Assembly (NCBI GenBank): GCA_020543525.1
Contig: JAHYIO010000031.1
Coordinates: forward strand, 3,162,001-3,226,000
Direction: 5' to 3'
From: Coriolopsis trogii
Taxonomy: Eukaryota; Basidiomycota; Agaricomycetes; Polyporales; Polyporaceae
DNA length: 64,000 nucleotides
Both the position numbers and the translations under genes were made by a program. The stretch's first letter is position 1; every line of letters begins with the position of its first letter. The notes beneath the pieces were generated by a model, which did not search any database, had not been told where the DNA came from, and saw only the letters and a list, made by a program, of their open reading frames with translations. Shown here piece by piece: positions 31,144 through 43,987 of the stretch.

Positions 31144-34100
31144 TGGGTGCGTTGCGTCGCGTCGCGTTCGTCGTCCCCGGTTCCTGGTCCCGAGTGTTTT
31201 GCATCTTGCCTCTTGCCTCTGTGTCTCTGTCTCTGTTGTCTCCATGTCTCCGTGTCTCTGCTCGTGGTATACCCCCGCACCCGCACCCGCATCTTGTCCC
31301 TCGCATGTATCCTTATTCCTCCTTGCAACTCCCTGCTCCGTCCTCTCCGTCTCCCCGTCTTGCGTCTTTGAGACCGAAAACGGATCAGTTTCCTGATCCC
31401 GCTCACTCGGAGTCTCTGTTCGAACAAACCAACCATGTAGACCCGCCCCCCACTCATCCCAAAGCTTAAGATACGTTACGAAAACTCACGACCATAGACG
31501 TTCCCCGAACCCCCCACATATATAGAATGTACATACCCACCACACTCAGGCTTGTCGGTCTCGCATCCTTTGCACGCGTACGCTCAACTTCCGCTCTAGG
31601 TTCTTCTTGTCTTCGAAACTGAGACGATCGCTCTTGGTTTTCACCGTCATTTGCAATCGGACGTTTGCGCTCGTTGCGTTCATGTATCACTTTCTGTCTG
31701 AGACCTGATCTGAACCCCTCAACCCCTCAGGGACCTTTGGTAACGTACGTTAGGACCTGCCGGTTTGTAGTGTTGACGTCGACGTTGTTCGCCCGTCTTG
31801 TCTCCCTCTCCACTCACACCATCTCCCGGGCCCTCCCCACACCATCTCCCATCTCCCCAAACGTGTCGAGCTCTGAGCTACTACCATGCTTGCTCCCAAC
31901 CGTCGTCGTCTTGTGTACGCTAGCCAGTCGCCAGTCCCGGTACCGGTCTTGTTCCCGCTCTTCTTCGTCTTGGTCTATTCTTGTGCTCCTCCTAGCATGG
32001 GCGGACCGAAGTTCGGACACCGTAGCATGTATGTACGCTCTACATGTTTGGTGATCATACTACTCATAGAGTATGATAGAACTGAGATTCGTAGCGCGCA
32101 GGCCTGGATGGCTGGCGTGTCGACAGTTTGCTGTCGTTTGGATTCGTGCCGGGCTGCGTAGCCTTAGGGCCCGGAGGCGGATGCACATATGATATGATGT
32201 ATGACATGCGGCACTGGCATGAACTCCGAGTCCGAGTCCGAGCGTGTTCGAAAGCATGTGAGCTTACCGAGCCCGAGAGACGGGACTTGAGAAACGTCGA
32301 TGTCTGGAGGCGGAGCTACGCCTCCTCCGAAGCGTTCGGTGAACGGCCGGAGAGCGGGAGAGCGAGAGGAAATGTGCCTCCGACGTCCAACGTCCGACGT
32401 CCCGACGAAGCGAGGCGCGTCGAGGCGCGTAGCCTTACTAGCTATAGTACGTACTACGCGTCCCGGCGTTGAACGCGACGGGATGGACATGTGACCGTGG
32501 CACGGGACGATACGGTAGAACCGGGCCCCCGCGGCCCGCCCGCCGGAACGACTTTGCACTCGGACAGCCGTCTTGGATCCATGTTCAAGTTGTTCCGTCT
32601 CCGTCTCGTCTGTGTTTTCATTCTGGCCGCTCCGAGGACGGAAATTGCAACCGCCAGCTCGGAGCCTGAGGGACTGATGCATTCCGACGGCTCTCCACTG
32701 GGTTCTACACATGTTACATACACACCGCCGCTACGGAGCGCTCTTCATGCTTTCTGCTCGTCTCACGCGTCCCGACCAGGCGGTTGATCTGCGATGCCCA
32801 GATATGGTTCGAAGCATGTCCAGGGAAGTTGTTCTTAACCCTAACACGGGGTACCGCATCCTACGCGCCTTGACGGTACGACGGACAAGTCGGCTGCACG
32901 ACGAGGCGGTATGTATATGCGCGTGATGGCAGCGCGCCGAGGTGCGTTCCGCTTCCGCTCATACAGTTACGGTACATGACGATCGAGGGAAGGGAATGAG
33001 TGGACGGGACGGAGGGTGCGGGGGGTGCGCTGGACGTTAGGGATTGTATGCTCCGAGGGCATGCCGGGTGCCGGAGATGAACGTTGAACATTGATTCATG
33101 GTTTCTAGGTTTGAAACTCTGTGAGATGAACGACTCGGAGCGGTCGGCTCGGAGCGCAGATCTTCGCTCACAAGGCCAGAAGCTTCCAGGCTGTGTACGT
33201 GTGGCGGGAGCACGGCTGAGTACTTTTGCTGGGTGGAACGAAGTTGACACTAATGTGGCTCTGGCTAAGTTGCCGGTACGCTCGCCCAACTTCTGCCCTG
33301 CGGTCTGCCCTCTGCGCACGGATTCACGTGCAACGGCTGGCAAACATGGGCAAGGGTGCTACTTCACACGTTGGCGGGTTCTCAGTGGGCACAGAGACAT
33401 TCTGTCGAGGGACGGGAGAGTGGACGACGTCTGCATCGACGTCCTGCTGCGGACCGGTCTCCTAGCCCTTCCGCGCGGTACACGGACCCTTTCTCCTCCC
33501 CTTCACAAGAAGCCAGAACGGTGGCAGAGCAATGGTGCAGTAAACGGTGAGCCCGCAGAGACATTTGGGGGCAACCTCGTCCTATCGACGCTTCGAATTC
33601 TTCCGAGCGTGCCTTCGCGCGCGGAGGCTGCGATGCGTGTGTCTCCGGACGCGGGGAAAGTGACTATGCCTCCGTGCCTAGCTCGCGCATTCAGTGAACG
33701 TCAACTCGGTCCGGAGGTCCTATGTCGGTGATCGAGGCATGTGAACTGACAAAAATGCCACTTGTCCGTGACGGTAAGCCCTCGAACTTTGTCGAGAAAC
33801 GAGAGTATGGTTGTTCACCACTTACTTCTCTCTCGTAGGCTCGTCTGCAAGCAAGGAGCGGAACCTGCGGAGAATCAACATCGTATGCTCTGCGCTCACG
33901 TCGCGTTCTCCAGGTGCGGCCCCGTATCGAGATGCTTGGTGCACAGGTCCGATATACCCGAGAAAGTATAGCCTGAGAGGCGTTCGCGCGGATCCTCCGT
34001 TCATTGCCATGGTCCAAATACGTCCATGACGACGGACTCGGTCTGTACATTGCATATGTGGTGAATACCACTGGCGTACGGCGTACAACAACCCTCGGCT

Positions 34101-34875
34101 CACCGGTCCTACTATACGAGGCTCGGTGAGTGTACGTGAGTATGTATACTTATATAGCACGCCCTCGTCGCGATGCCGCCGGTGCTGATCGTGATCATCC
34201 CGTTTTCGCGGTGGGTCGTCAGCAAGATCCCAAGGCTTGTTTGAAGACCAGATTCGTTCAGGTAGTCTATGTAATTATATAGGTCATTGCTGAGCGGCGC
34301 ATGCGCTCATGATTTTCAGTGTGGTGGTTCACACTACGTCTAGGTGCAATCCAGCATTCAAGCTGTTCGCAGTGTCGCGCTTGTGGACTATGTACGGTTC
34401 TATACGGAACTGATCATCGTAGACTGTCGTACATCGCATCTCACGCCTGATTCAGTTTACGCATACATGAACTACGGCGACATGGCGACTCCCCAACCTC
34501 GGCGGCCAGGTGCACGAACAGAATACGAAGCCCAACGTGCGCGGGTACCCAGTCCGACCTGCGTACCGCCTGGATTCTTTCATTTGATCGCTGGCAAGGT
34601 ACTGCGAGTATGCGAGCCAGACAGTCGAGTGGATGCGATTTCGATTCACCTGGCACAGCATGCCAGGAGAGAGACGTATGCTGTCAATCAATTCGACTCT
34701 TCTGCAAACTGTACAGATGTATGTATCAACGCAGAGACCAGTTCGCCGGCTGCTACCTAGGTCAAACTTAGCGACATCCCAGAGCGTGAATCATACATAT
34801 TCTGAAGAAAGTCCGCAGGAAGAAAGAAGCCATCCCACTGGTCTATCGTCCTGGAATGGAAGGCAGATATGAACC
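31144..34875. other. 3.7-kb stretch without a recognised gene
   Basis: The first 150 bases are a CT/GT-rich 3' region of the arrestin gene (TCTCTGTCTC-type runs, 31,205-31,265). The rest has scattered open frames, the longest at 33,084-33,731 on the plus strand, with no recognised domain. A GAGTCC-type triplicate lies near 32,225-32,245. I see no transposon ends or RNA genes. Confidence 0.5.
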
Positions 34876-34914
34876 TCATGACGAGTGCGACACACGGCGG
34901 CACCAAAACAACAC

Positions 34915-35891
34915 CTATAGGCCCGTATCTAATCTAGTATTAAAAATAAGACTCACCCACTCAGTCACTTGGTCGATCCTGCTCGCGAGGAGCTCATCGT
35001 AGGACGTCAGGTCGCTGTACGCCTTCGGCATGCACGTCCTGCACGAAGCGGCTTGGGCGAGGGCCTCACTCCCGGCAGGATCGGCGAGAAACGCGCGCAC
35101 GGCGGATCCGCACGGCCGCGACTCCAGGGCTTTCCCCAGTACCTGCAGGTATGTCCACCACCACCACGCCGGCACGCGTTCACCCAGACGCCTATTGGTA
35201 AAGCCTGCCTCACCGGCGGGAGCGCGAATGCAGCTGGCGCAATCGAACCAGACCCAGGTTTTGTCCACCGTGACCCGCGTCCCCTTGACGATGCGCTCTT
35301 CTTTGAGGACCCATGACCGGTCGTGGAGAACGCCTAGGGCCGCGACCGCACACTTCTGGCGGTACGTATGGACCTTGTAGATCGCTAGGGCAGGTAGGGG
35401 GGTGAATTCCTCGGGCGGATGGTCGGGGATATGGAAGTTGGGCTCGTTGAGCAGACATTTCGCGGCTTCGCGCGCCACGTCCTCCATCTTATGCATGTAC
35501 GCGATCGCATAGAACCGGAGAGGGTGGTCAGGGAGCAGACGTCTGATGATGGGCCGCATGTTCGCCTTCACAGACGCCATCTCGTACTTCTGCGCGACGG
35601 ACAGGACCTCGAGGACGAGATCGATGGTGGTGATGTCTGGGTGTTCGACAGGATAGCAAAAGTCAGCACCCGTGATTCCTCTGGGAGCTCGACCACTTGG
35701 GGTTCGTCCGAGTCCGAGTCTGAGGCAGGGGCGCAGGTGAGGGCGATCATGTCGCGCATGACGGGGGAGGCTTTGGAGACGATGAATCTGTAGAGGCGGA
35801 AGTCGACCCCGTGGGCGGAGCGGAAGATGATGTCTGCGTCTGTGTCGTTGAACGGGGCAGAGGCTTCGCGGCGTTTCCCTTTGCTCTTCAT
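34915..35891 (-). pseudogene. BTB/POZ protein, paralogue 1, with a one-base frame break
   Basis: The ATG at 35891 (MKSKGKRREAS) begins a BTB fold: FNDTDADIIFRSAHGVDFRLYRFIVSKASPVMRDM. The reading then stops matching at a four-T run (plus-strand AAAA at 35658-35661). The expected FCYPVEHPDITTIDLVLEVLSVAQKYEM continues in the next frame, then LRFYAIAYMHKMEDVAREAAKCLL, CAVAALGVLHDRSWV, TWVWFDCASCI and SCRTCMPKAYSDLTSYDELLASRIDQVTEW. One missing T would explain the break. It ends at TAG 34915, or, if a 42-nt intron (34956-34915) is removed, at 34876. BTB proteins often dimerise and can adapt substrates to Cullin-3. Whether this copy is a true pseudogene or a sequencing slip is open. Confidence 0.7.
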
Positions 35892-36204
35892 GGTCGGTCT
35901 GGCGCTGAGTGTTGTCAGTAGACTATGCGAAAGCGAGGTGCAGACGGAGGAGGGACGACTCGAGTACACAATATAGGTATTCGTCGAGCAGCGTGGGGTG
36001 TGCTGCGGTAGACCAGGATTACGTTGAGGCTTGTTGCTGGGTCAGCAGATGCATCTTCATGCTTCATGAAGACTATAGAGTTCGAGTGTTTGCAGAGGCA
36101 CGAGACTGTGACTTACCACACTACGATTGCAAGGAGCGACAGCACCAAACGAATCACTTTAATCGTTATGCATCAAGGATAGTAATGCCAAATACACAAG
36201 ATCT

Positions 36205-37303
36205 TCACGTCCTGAACGGAAGATCGAACTGGATCTGTAAGCATCATACCAGCCGCCAATGAGCACGTAGAAGACGACACAGACGCGAACAGCCGCACCT
36301 GGTCCAAAGCTGCATCGATCCTCTTCATCATCAACTGGCTGTACTCCGTGAGCTCTTTCCTGGCCCTCGTCGCACAATGGGAGCACGTCGCCGCCTGGTC
36401 CAGCGCACGCTCCATGTACGAAGGCTCCACCGCGATCTTCCCCAGCGGTCGTTGGGCCAGCGTACGTCGCACCCAGGCCGAATACGACGCCCACCACGCG
36501 CGCGGGTACAGCGTCCTCCCGCCCGACCTGCGCCCCGCCCAGATCCCGACCTGATCGCCCGCAGCGCACTGCGAGCACGCGAGCCAGACCCACGTCGAGT
36601 CAAGGTGCGGATTGCCCTTGTTGGAATAGGCCATCTGGTGGTTGTGGTCCCCGCTGAGGAGCCAGTCCGTGTCGTCCACGATCGCGAGCGCGGCGCCGAT
36701 GCACTTGCGGCGGTAGACGGCAAAGGTGTACATCACCTCGCACGGGAGGACGCTGAACTCAGGCGGCATCGGTTCTGCCTCGAGGAAGCGGTCGTCGTTG
36801 AGGAGGAGCTTGGCGGCTGCGCGCGCGATGTCGGGCAGCTCGCAGAGGCAGGTGAGCGTGTACGCGCGGATAGGCGGGGATTCGGCGCGGACCATGAGGG
36901 ATTCGAGGGCGCGGAGGAGCTCTGTCCAGGCGGCGGGCATGCCGTACTTTTTCGCTGCCACGAGGACGAGCCCGAGCTGGTCGACCGTCGTGAACGATGG
37001 GCGGGCGACAGGGTAGCAGAACCGGAGCAGCCCTTCGAGGGTGTCGGCGTCCTCTGTGAGGGAGATACTGGGAAAGTTGGTGTCCGAACCGCCTCCGTCC
37101 GGACTCCGGCTGGCGAGCATGTCACGGAAGAGGGACGATGCTTTGGTGAGCACCACTTTGTATAGCCTGAATTCCACGCCGTCCGCAGAGCGGAGGACAA
37201 TGTCTGCATCCTCGTCGTCGAAGGGCGGTCGTGGACTGATGGCCGGAGTCTTGCTGAGCTCAAGCTCATATGGAGGGAGAGGCGACTGTGGTTCCTCGGC
37301 CAT
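36205..37303 (-). CDS. BTB/POZ protein, paralogue 2 (intact)
   Basis: The start was chosen at the ATG at 37303 (MAEEPQSPLPPYEL); an ATG at 37354 would add 17 residues. The BTB domain runs from FDDEDADIVLRSADGVEFRLYKVVLTKASSLFRDML to TLEGLLRFCYPVARPSFTTVDQLGLVLVAAKKYGM. A mushroom-specific helical C-terminal region follows: IRAYTLTCLCELPDIARAAAKLLL, RRKCIGAALAIVDDTDWL, STWVWLACSQCA, ATCSHCATRARKELTEYSQLMMKRIDAALDQ. A 64-nt intron (36298-36235) precedes the last codons IQFDLPFRT and the stop at 36205. The frame is clean throughout, about 344 residues. The paired CxxC motifs in the C-terminal half are shared with both relatives in this window and might bind a metal. No function is known for the family. 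Confidence 0.85.
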
Positions 37304-39446
37304 TTGAAGATGAAGTGGATTGTGGATCGGTTGTGCTGCAGTGAAACGGGGCACCGTGGGTCATCTTTATGTATGCCACCGTCCTGTGTGCTGCGGTAAC
37401 CGCAGACTCGCCCAGTGAAAGGGAAAAGGGCGGCAGACGTCGTGGCTGCTCATGCGGCACTTGTGACGTGATAGGTCTGTGTATACCTCTTTGCGACCCC
37501 TGCAGTTGAGATGCTGCGTACCGATGGCACCGAAGAAGGCAATGTAAGCAGCTATGCTCGAAGGACGCTGTACACCTAGGCACTGATCCTGACAAGCTCC
37601 CAGGCAACTTATATAGAACTCGCTTTAAGATGTATTGCACTCGCCCTCGAGGTGACTTCGCCCTGAGTCTTCTGCCCAACACGAGTGAGCTCGGAAACGG
37701 CGGTGCAAAGCCTGTCACAGCGTTCATTCAGCGAGGCACTCACAACAGCTAGGGCATGCGTCCGAGTATTCCCGCTGATCCAGAGTTTGTTTCGTGCTCT
37801 GTGGTCGCCGTCTTGCGCTCTGCACGATACATTACAGAGGGCGGCAAACTGGGTCAGAAGCAATATCAACAAGCAGCGGACCAGCCTCGCGGTATCAGGG
37901 ACACGGAAGCTTCCAAAGGCATCAAGATAGCCATTCCATTTTTGTTATGGTACGTACCTATCTTCTTCTGAAGTCGTGTCGACGCACAGAGAATGGTGAG
38001 GCGCGCCACGGGTCGCAGGTCTCTTGAGCAGTTACGCAAGATAACAATGCTGACGACAGGCAGTCTTGAGAACCTTCGACGCGTGCGAAGCGATCGTCTG
38101 TAAGATCATAGGGGTCTTCTCAAGACACTAGCAGTATGAGCCCAGAGACAGAAACGCATACACTCAACAGCTGAACGTGACGGCCCATACGTGTCTTGTC
38201 CCTTTCGCACGCTCAACTTCGGAGATGGCCCGAGCGGGACTGACTGGTAGATATCACCCTTGTAGATGCTAGTGCTACAGGGGTCGTAAAACTCGATCAT
38301 CGTGTTTCAGTACCAAGTAGTACTCAGGTCGGACATGAATCGGGAGATCACAACGTACCTCATTGTTACCGGAGTATAACGACCGGTGCCAGTGCGACCC
38401 GTAGCCGAACCTGCATAGGAGTTAGCAGCACAGAGTGCGTGGCTCAGGGGAGTGACAGCGTGTGTGCGCAGAATGCCTTCGAACGACGTCGGCCACCTTG
38501 TTGACAGAAGACGTGCATTCAGAATGGAGACCCACTTCATGCGCCAGTTGCGTGGCGCTGACAAGAGGGATGCCTCAGGCTTGGTTTAGTCACGAATAAA
38601 AGCTTATCTTGCGATATTCTGGAGGCGCTGAGTTCTGGCAAGAGAGGAGGATGGGTTGGCCAGAATATCCAGGGCAAACATAACAGATGATCTCGCGCTG
38701 ATACCTCTGTTACCAGGATAACCAAATCAAGGAAAGAAAAGGAGACAGACAGATACCTCTGTTGCCAAGATATAGCGAATGGTGGGAACTTGAGGCACTA
38801 CAAACCTATGACTATGTATCAGTATCATTCGAATGTTGGACGGCCGGTAAGAACACGGGAGAACAGGGAACTGCAAGACGTGAGAATGATGACGAGCGTG
38901 ACGTCGAGTGTGAAGGTGAAGTCGGCCCCGATGCCTGGAAGACGTACGGCCAAGACAGGAAGATTTCACGACTGGCAGCTGGGCGGCTTGGAGAGAGCAG
39001 CTCTGGAATGTGCGAGAGTTCGGACCTGGTGTGCAAGTACTCCTCCACCTGATGAGTACGTAGCATGCGCAGGTTTTCGGGGCCGCGAGAGCGAGCAGAT
39101 GCCGAAGGAGATGCCCTGTGGTGGATCCTGCGCAGTCTGGATGATTCTGATGCAGTTCATATTTTGCACGCTGCGTCCATATAAACGCTGTCTGACAGCA
39201 ACGTGGGCCGGAGGATGGAGGGAGCGGCGCTGAGGGACAGATGGTGTCGAAAGGGATTAATATGTTGATCGACTGATAGGCCTTAACCGGGGGTTATCTG
39301 CGGGCGCCTGGGGAGTAGGTGGGATGGGGCGTTTGGTGCTTGTGTCAAGCTTTCTTGTCCTGAGCCTGCACCGTCCATCGTCGAGTCGGGGCCACGCCTC
39401 TGCCACTCCTTTGTTTCTCACATATAATCCTTCCCCCGCCACAGCC
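37304..39446. other. 2.1-kb stretch without a recognised gene
   Basis: Only short, unsupported open frames occur. A 20-base segment, GATACCTCTGTTACCAGGAT, near 38,700 recurs with small changes near 38,753. The last 150 bases form the leader of the glutaredoxin-like gene. Nothing else is supported. Confidence 0.5.
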
Positions 39447-40570
39447 ATGGCACACCGTCGCACCTTCTCAGCCCGCTTCCCCTCCGACATGCGCAATGTC
39501 TCCCTCGACGACCCGCCCCTCACCCCCATCCCCAACATCGGGGTCTTCAGCATGTCGTCCCGCAAGCCACGGGCGTACTGGTACCGCACCACCTTCCTAG
39601 CCCTCTTCGTCCTCATCGTCATCTCCGTATATGTCGTCTTCGTCTCACAACCCGCCCTCCGCCCCATCTCCTTCCTTGACGTGGACCGTCCACGCGCCGA
39701 CGATGCCGTCTCGCGCCCATCGCGCTGGTCCTCAGAAGCCATCCGCATCGCCGCCCTCAGACACCGCAAACCGAACACGACCTCCGATCCTGCCAACGCG
39801 CGTCCCCAGATCTCCCTCAACCAGACGGAAGAACTTGCCGCTGTCTCGGGCTTCATCGCGAGCTTGCCACAGAACGTGATCCCGTCCACCGTCGATCCCT
39901 CAAAACCGATCGACCCCCAGCTCATTCTCGACTTTGATACCCGTGGCCCGCACGCACAGGCCGAGCTGCAGAATGTGGTGAGGGATGTTTGGGTCCAGAA
40001 CCCGGTCATGCTCTACTCCAAGGTGCGTTCCTCGCTAGCACTTCCTCGCATCCCAACCCCCTCCCCGGAGACAGTGTCTCGTAATGGCTCTCCTTGTGCC
40101 CTGCGAGGAACACGTTCTCCGGCACAAACGTCGCCCGGCTGTCCCAATCGGGAAGCCTAGATACTCCCTTTCAAGCGCGTCTCATGTTGACCGGAAGCTG
40201 ACGGACAAGAATAGTATCACTCGCCTGTCTCGCGAGAGATCAAGCAAATCCTTGACTCGCTCTACCTCAAGCCCGCGCCTACAGTGGTTGAAGTCGACCA
40301 AAGACGTGAGTCTAACGTTCCAAAACGACGTCATGCCTATAAATGTGCTCACTGCTTCTGGTGCGACTAGCGGATGAGAACGTTCTCATGCCTCTCCTTT
40401 TCCGATTGACGTCTACAACCGAGCTTCCCATCCTCCTCGTGGGAGGGCGCGTAATTGGCGCACCAAAGGAGATCAAATACCTTGCCACGACGGGTGTGCT
40501 CCAGCAAGCCATCACCGACGCGGGCGCGATCGTGGACGGTGCGCGCAGGAAAAGGCCCAAGAAGCTCTGA
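39447..40570 (+). CDS. Membrane-anchored glutaredoxin-fold protein lacking the catalytic Cys
   Basis: There are three exons: 39447-40022, 40215-40305 and 40371-40570, 288 residues. The N-terminus is cytosolic and Ser/Pro-rich, followed by one membrane helix (TTFLALFVLIVISVYVVFV, about residues 50-68), so it is a type II protein of the secretory pathway, as are yeast Grx6 and Grx7. The lumenal part has an Asn-rich linker and a glutaredoxin fold: NPVMLYSK, SREIKQILDSLYLKPAPTVVEVDQR, ELPILLVGGRVIGAPKEIKYL. The TVVEVD and LPILLVGG strands and the GAPKEI helix start are classic. In place of the CPYS/CGFS active site, the junction after YSK reads YHSPVS, with no Cys. It may bind glutathione or partners without thiol chemistry. 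The longer ATG at 39324 would add 41 residues. Confidence 0.78.
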
Positions 40571-42550
40571 ATGCGTTCTTCGGCTTGCCCTTGCCAGCGT
40601 GCGTGCTTCGCCACAGCGCTCGCAAAGTTCTTCCTCCTGTTCGACGGCCTTGCGCGGCGTCAGGCGGGGGTGTACATATCTTCGGCTCGTGGTGAAGCGC
40701 TCACCGAGCTGGTCGGACGTCTGGTTTTGGACCCGCATGATGGCTCGGGCTACGGGCTGCGACCGTGTGGCATAGAGGTCTAGTGTACTAATATTCGGCA
40801 TCATCTCTTACATATACTGTCACCTGCGCACGCGAGGATTAGAGACTACGTGCTTTAAATCATCGACATCTCGCCCTCCATCCACACCATCTACATAGAA
40901 CGCACATAGTACGCATCATGCCCCCCCACATCCTCCCTCATACACATACACATCCTCACATGTCACGGACTATTGCACGCCCCGGTCCCCTCGGCTGTCA
41001 TCTATTTCTCCTCCGTCGCACGCTCGACAAGTCGACAGGCTCAACCACACATTTCTACACCCACATTCCCTCACAGGCGTGCTCCGAGTCGTGCTCGGGC
41101 TCGGGTCCGTTCTTGGCTTTAGCGTTGCGTTCCACGTCGGATCCGTGCATCGTTCTCCCAGTCCGATCCACGGGCGCGGAAATCCAGGGTCCGTGGCGCG
41201 CTGGCCTGATCTGAATATGAACATTTGGACCAGGCCGACGTCGCGCCACGACCCGGTAACGTTGCGTTTCTCGTTCATTTGTACATGCGTATGCAGCTTA
41301 GCTCACCGCGACAGACTAGCTAGGGATTAATATTCGTGGATCCAATTTTGGCTTCCTGACGATTCGAATGCTGCTTTGACAGCCTTCATTTGCAGCTGTA
41401 TGGCGGGGCACATCGATGTGCGTGCGTGTGTGCGTGCTCGAATCTCCGTCTCGCTCGTGATCAGCCTGAGGCTTCCCGCGAAGAGAAGGCGACTGGGAGG
41501 CTTGGCTTCAAATTCATAAAGTGGGTAGTGATTGGGCGGAGGTAGGGCGCGTGCGACAGGCGTGGCGATCTAGAAGGCCTCCATTCTCGGAGAGCCTTGT
41601 CACTTATGACCGAAGGGGTGGGCAGAACGTGCACTTCGAACAACGAACACTGAACACTATTATAGTGAGGGGCTTCTAGCGTGCCACGAGTCTGCCATAG
41701 TGCACACCCTGGATTCTCCCTCATCTCCGCACGCATGTTGATGGTTCATTCTCGGTTCGTTTCTGGACGTTTGCATTCTTCGCAATCTCCGTCGGCTGCA
41801 GGATCTCGTGTGGGCCCGACGGGGCGTTCTGAGTGTAATAGCACAGACCAGGCGTCTGCCAGTGGCCGGCGGTACCTGGCCGCACGGGAGGTGCATGGAG
41901 TGATGATCCGCGCGGCGTGGAGAAGTACTTACGTGCCAGTGCTCACTGATGCATCGCGGACCTTGGTACAACAGTACTTCCGAGTGGAGTGGAAACTGCG
42001 AACGTGCTGAACGTTGCGTGCAGGAGTCTGATGAGAAGGAATGCACATGGAATTATAGCAGAAAACCAAGGAAAATAATCATCGAAATATATACTATCAC
42101 TAGTTCGCGATCTTTGCGCGTGGCTGAAAAATACGTAGTGGCACTCCGAGCCTCCCCGAGTCCCGACTAGGCTGCGATAGGGCATGCCGCCGTACATAGA
42201 ATCATTCATCATATATGCGTCTGCTCTCAACGCCGTGGCGGCACATGTACAAGTACAGAAGTGCAGTCCCTGAAACAGCCCCGGAGGAGCTTGGCGGTGA
42301 ATATCGTCGGCACGAAAGCGGCATTTGTGGCTGTGCGCTGTGCATTGACTTATGGGCGTTTATATCTAGATCGAGACCGGGGTTTGGCCTCCGGCAAAGC
42401 AGCTCGCCAAGTTCGATTGAGCTTTTTGCCTCTGGACATCATCATCCTGCGGAACTGTGGTGGTCGTCCAGACTTTTGCCTTCTTGATAACTTGAACCAC
42501 AGATCGGCTAAGATCGATTGAGCTTTACCATACCCATCCACCACTCGAGA
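40571..42550. other. 2.0-kb stretch without a recognised gene
   Basis: The open frames are short and unsupported. The left part is the 3' side of the glutaredoxin-like gene and the right end the promoter of the HAD gene. No repeats or RNA genes are recognised. Confidence 0.5.
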
Positions 42551-43643
42551 ATGGCGACAAACAGTCGGAGACCAAAGATCGGGTATGTCATCTTCGACAT
42601 GGACGGTGAGTTGTGACTCTGCTCGAGTATATGCACGTCAGAAGTCTTATGATACGACACGATAGGTCTGCTCATTGACTCGGAGCGTGTATACTCGGAC
42701 GTGGCGAGTGCGCATTCTACGATTTGACAACCCGCACCCATTGACAGAACACCCGGTACCACACAGACGAACTGCTCGCGCCCTATGGCAAAGAGATGAC
42801 CTGGGATATCAAGGCAGGGCTCATGGGCAAACGTGCGTCTCTCGCCGTACCTCAGCGTTCACCCCAACTCACCCACTGGCACCCACCTCGGTCTACGTAT
42901 CCCACCTCCACACTTCCCCGGGCCGCACATCGAACGTTGTCCCGACCGGTGATCTACAGCGGAACGCGAGGCCGCCGCGCACCTCCTCTCCTTCTTCCCC
43001 GACCTCCCGCCGTCGTTCACGATCGACTACTTCCTCACCGTGCGCCGCTCGCTCCAAGACGACCGCTGGCCGTCCGTCCAGCCGCTCCCGGGCGCGCTCA
43101 AGCTCGTCCGGCACCTGCACGCGCACCGCGTCCCGCTCGCGCTCGCCACGGGCTCGCAGCGGCGCAACTTTGAGCGCAAGTCCTCCCACCTCGGCGCGCT
43201 CTTTGACTGCTTCGAGGGCCGCGTCGTGTGCGCGGACGATGGGCTGTTCGAGCCCGGGAGGGGGAAGCCGCACCCGGATATATTTCTTGTCGCGGCGGAG
43301 AAGTTCCTCGGGCTGAAAGTGGGGAGGGGCGAGGAGGGCACGGGGGAGGTGAGCGAGGAGGAGAGGGCGGTGAGGTCGAAGGGGCTTGTGTTTGAGGACG
43401 GCATCCCCGGCGTACAGGCGGGGAAGAGGGCGGGGATGAGCGGTGAGTGTTTGCGAGATGTTCTAGGAGATACGGCACGATGTGTTGCTGATGCGCGTAC
43501 TTGCAGTGGTATGGGTCCCGGATGCGAACTTGTTGTCTCTGGGCGGAGAGGCGACGTCTGTGGATGAGCAGCCGGATCTCACGCTCGGCTCTCTGGAGGA
43601 GTTCGTGCCCGAAGAATGGGGCCTCCCACCTTATGACAGCTAG
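42551..43643 (+). CDS. HAD-superfamily phosphatase, HDHD1/GS1-like
   Basis: The ATG at 42551 leads to motif I, DMDGLLIDSE (nucleophile Asp in FDMDG), split by an intron directly after DMD-G (42606-42665). Further exons give RYHTDELLAPYGKEMTWDIKAGLMGK and a cap domain (AAAHLLSFFPDLPPSFTIDYFL). Motif II/III follows in LALATGSQRRNFERKSSHL and GKPHPDIFLVAAEKFLG, then the Mg-binding motif LVFEDGIPGVQAGKRAGM. The last exon ends LPPYDS at 43643. This arrangement matches small-metabolite phosphatases such as pseudouridine-5'-phosphatase and yeast DOG/GPP relatives. The substrate cannot be read from sequence. A charged 25-residue insert after LGLKVG is unusual. Confidence 0.85.
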
Positions 43644-43987
43644 AATGTACCGCGGTGTTTGCATCAGGGCATGGAGTGAAAGGTACGCAACTCTGTCCAC
43701 GATCGAGGTTTGAGATGGGCTGACTTGACGCCTCGCGGTATACGGCACCAGATGTCGATAAGCCTGTCGTTCGATTTACAAGACCGTGTATGCTTCTGAT
43801 AGTGAAAGTAAAGCACAGACTTTCGAACACCATCAGCAGCCCCCGCGAACGCACCTCCATGCTGCGCATGCAGGTGCAGCAGCACCTGGGTTCTAGCTGC
43901 AGCTCGCTGTGCGCAGTGTATTAGAATACGATGCGAGAGCATGTTCGCATCAACATCTCGTTCACTGATCATTATTATACCTCTGGA

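Noticed and set aside
29980..31245. 421-codon open frame on the minus strand opposite the arrestin tail
   Set aside because: It is almost all Arg, Pro and His, as expected from reading G-rich coding DNA backwards; the sense frame has clear arrestin domains.
33084..33731. 215-codon plus-strand frame
   Set aside because: No domain, no signal peptide and no splice-supported extension; composition is like the surrounding intergenic DNA.
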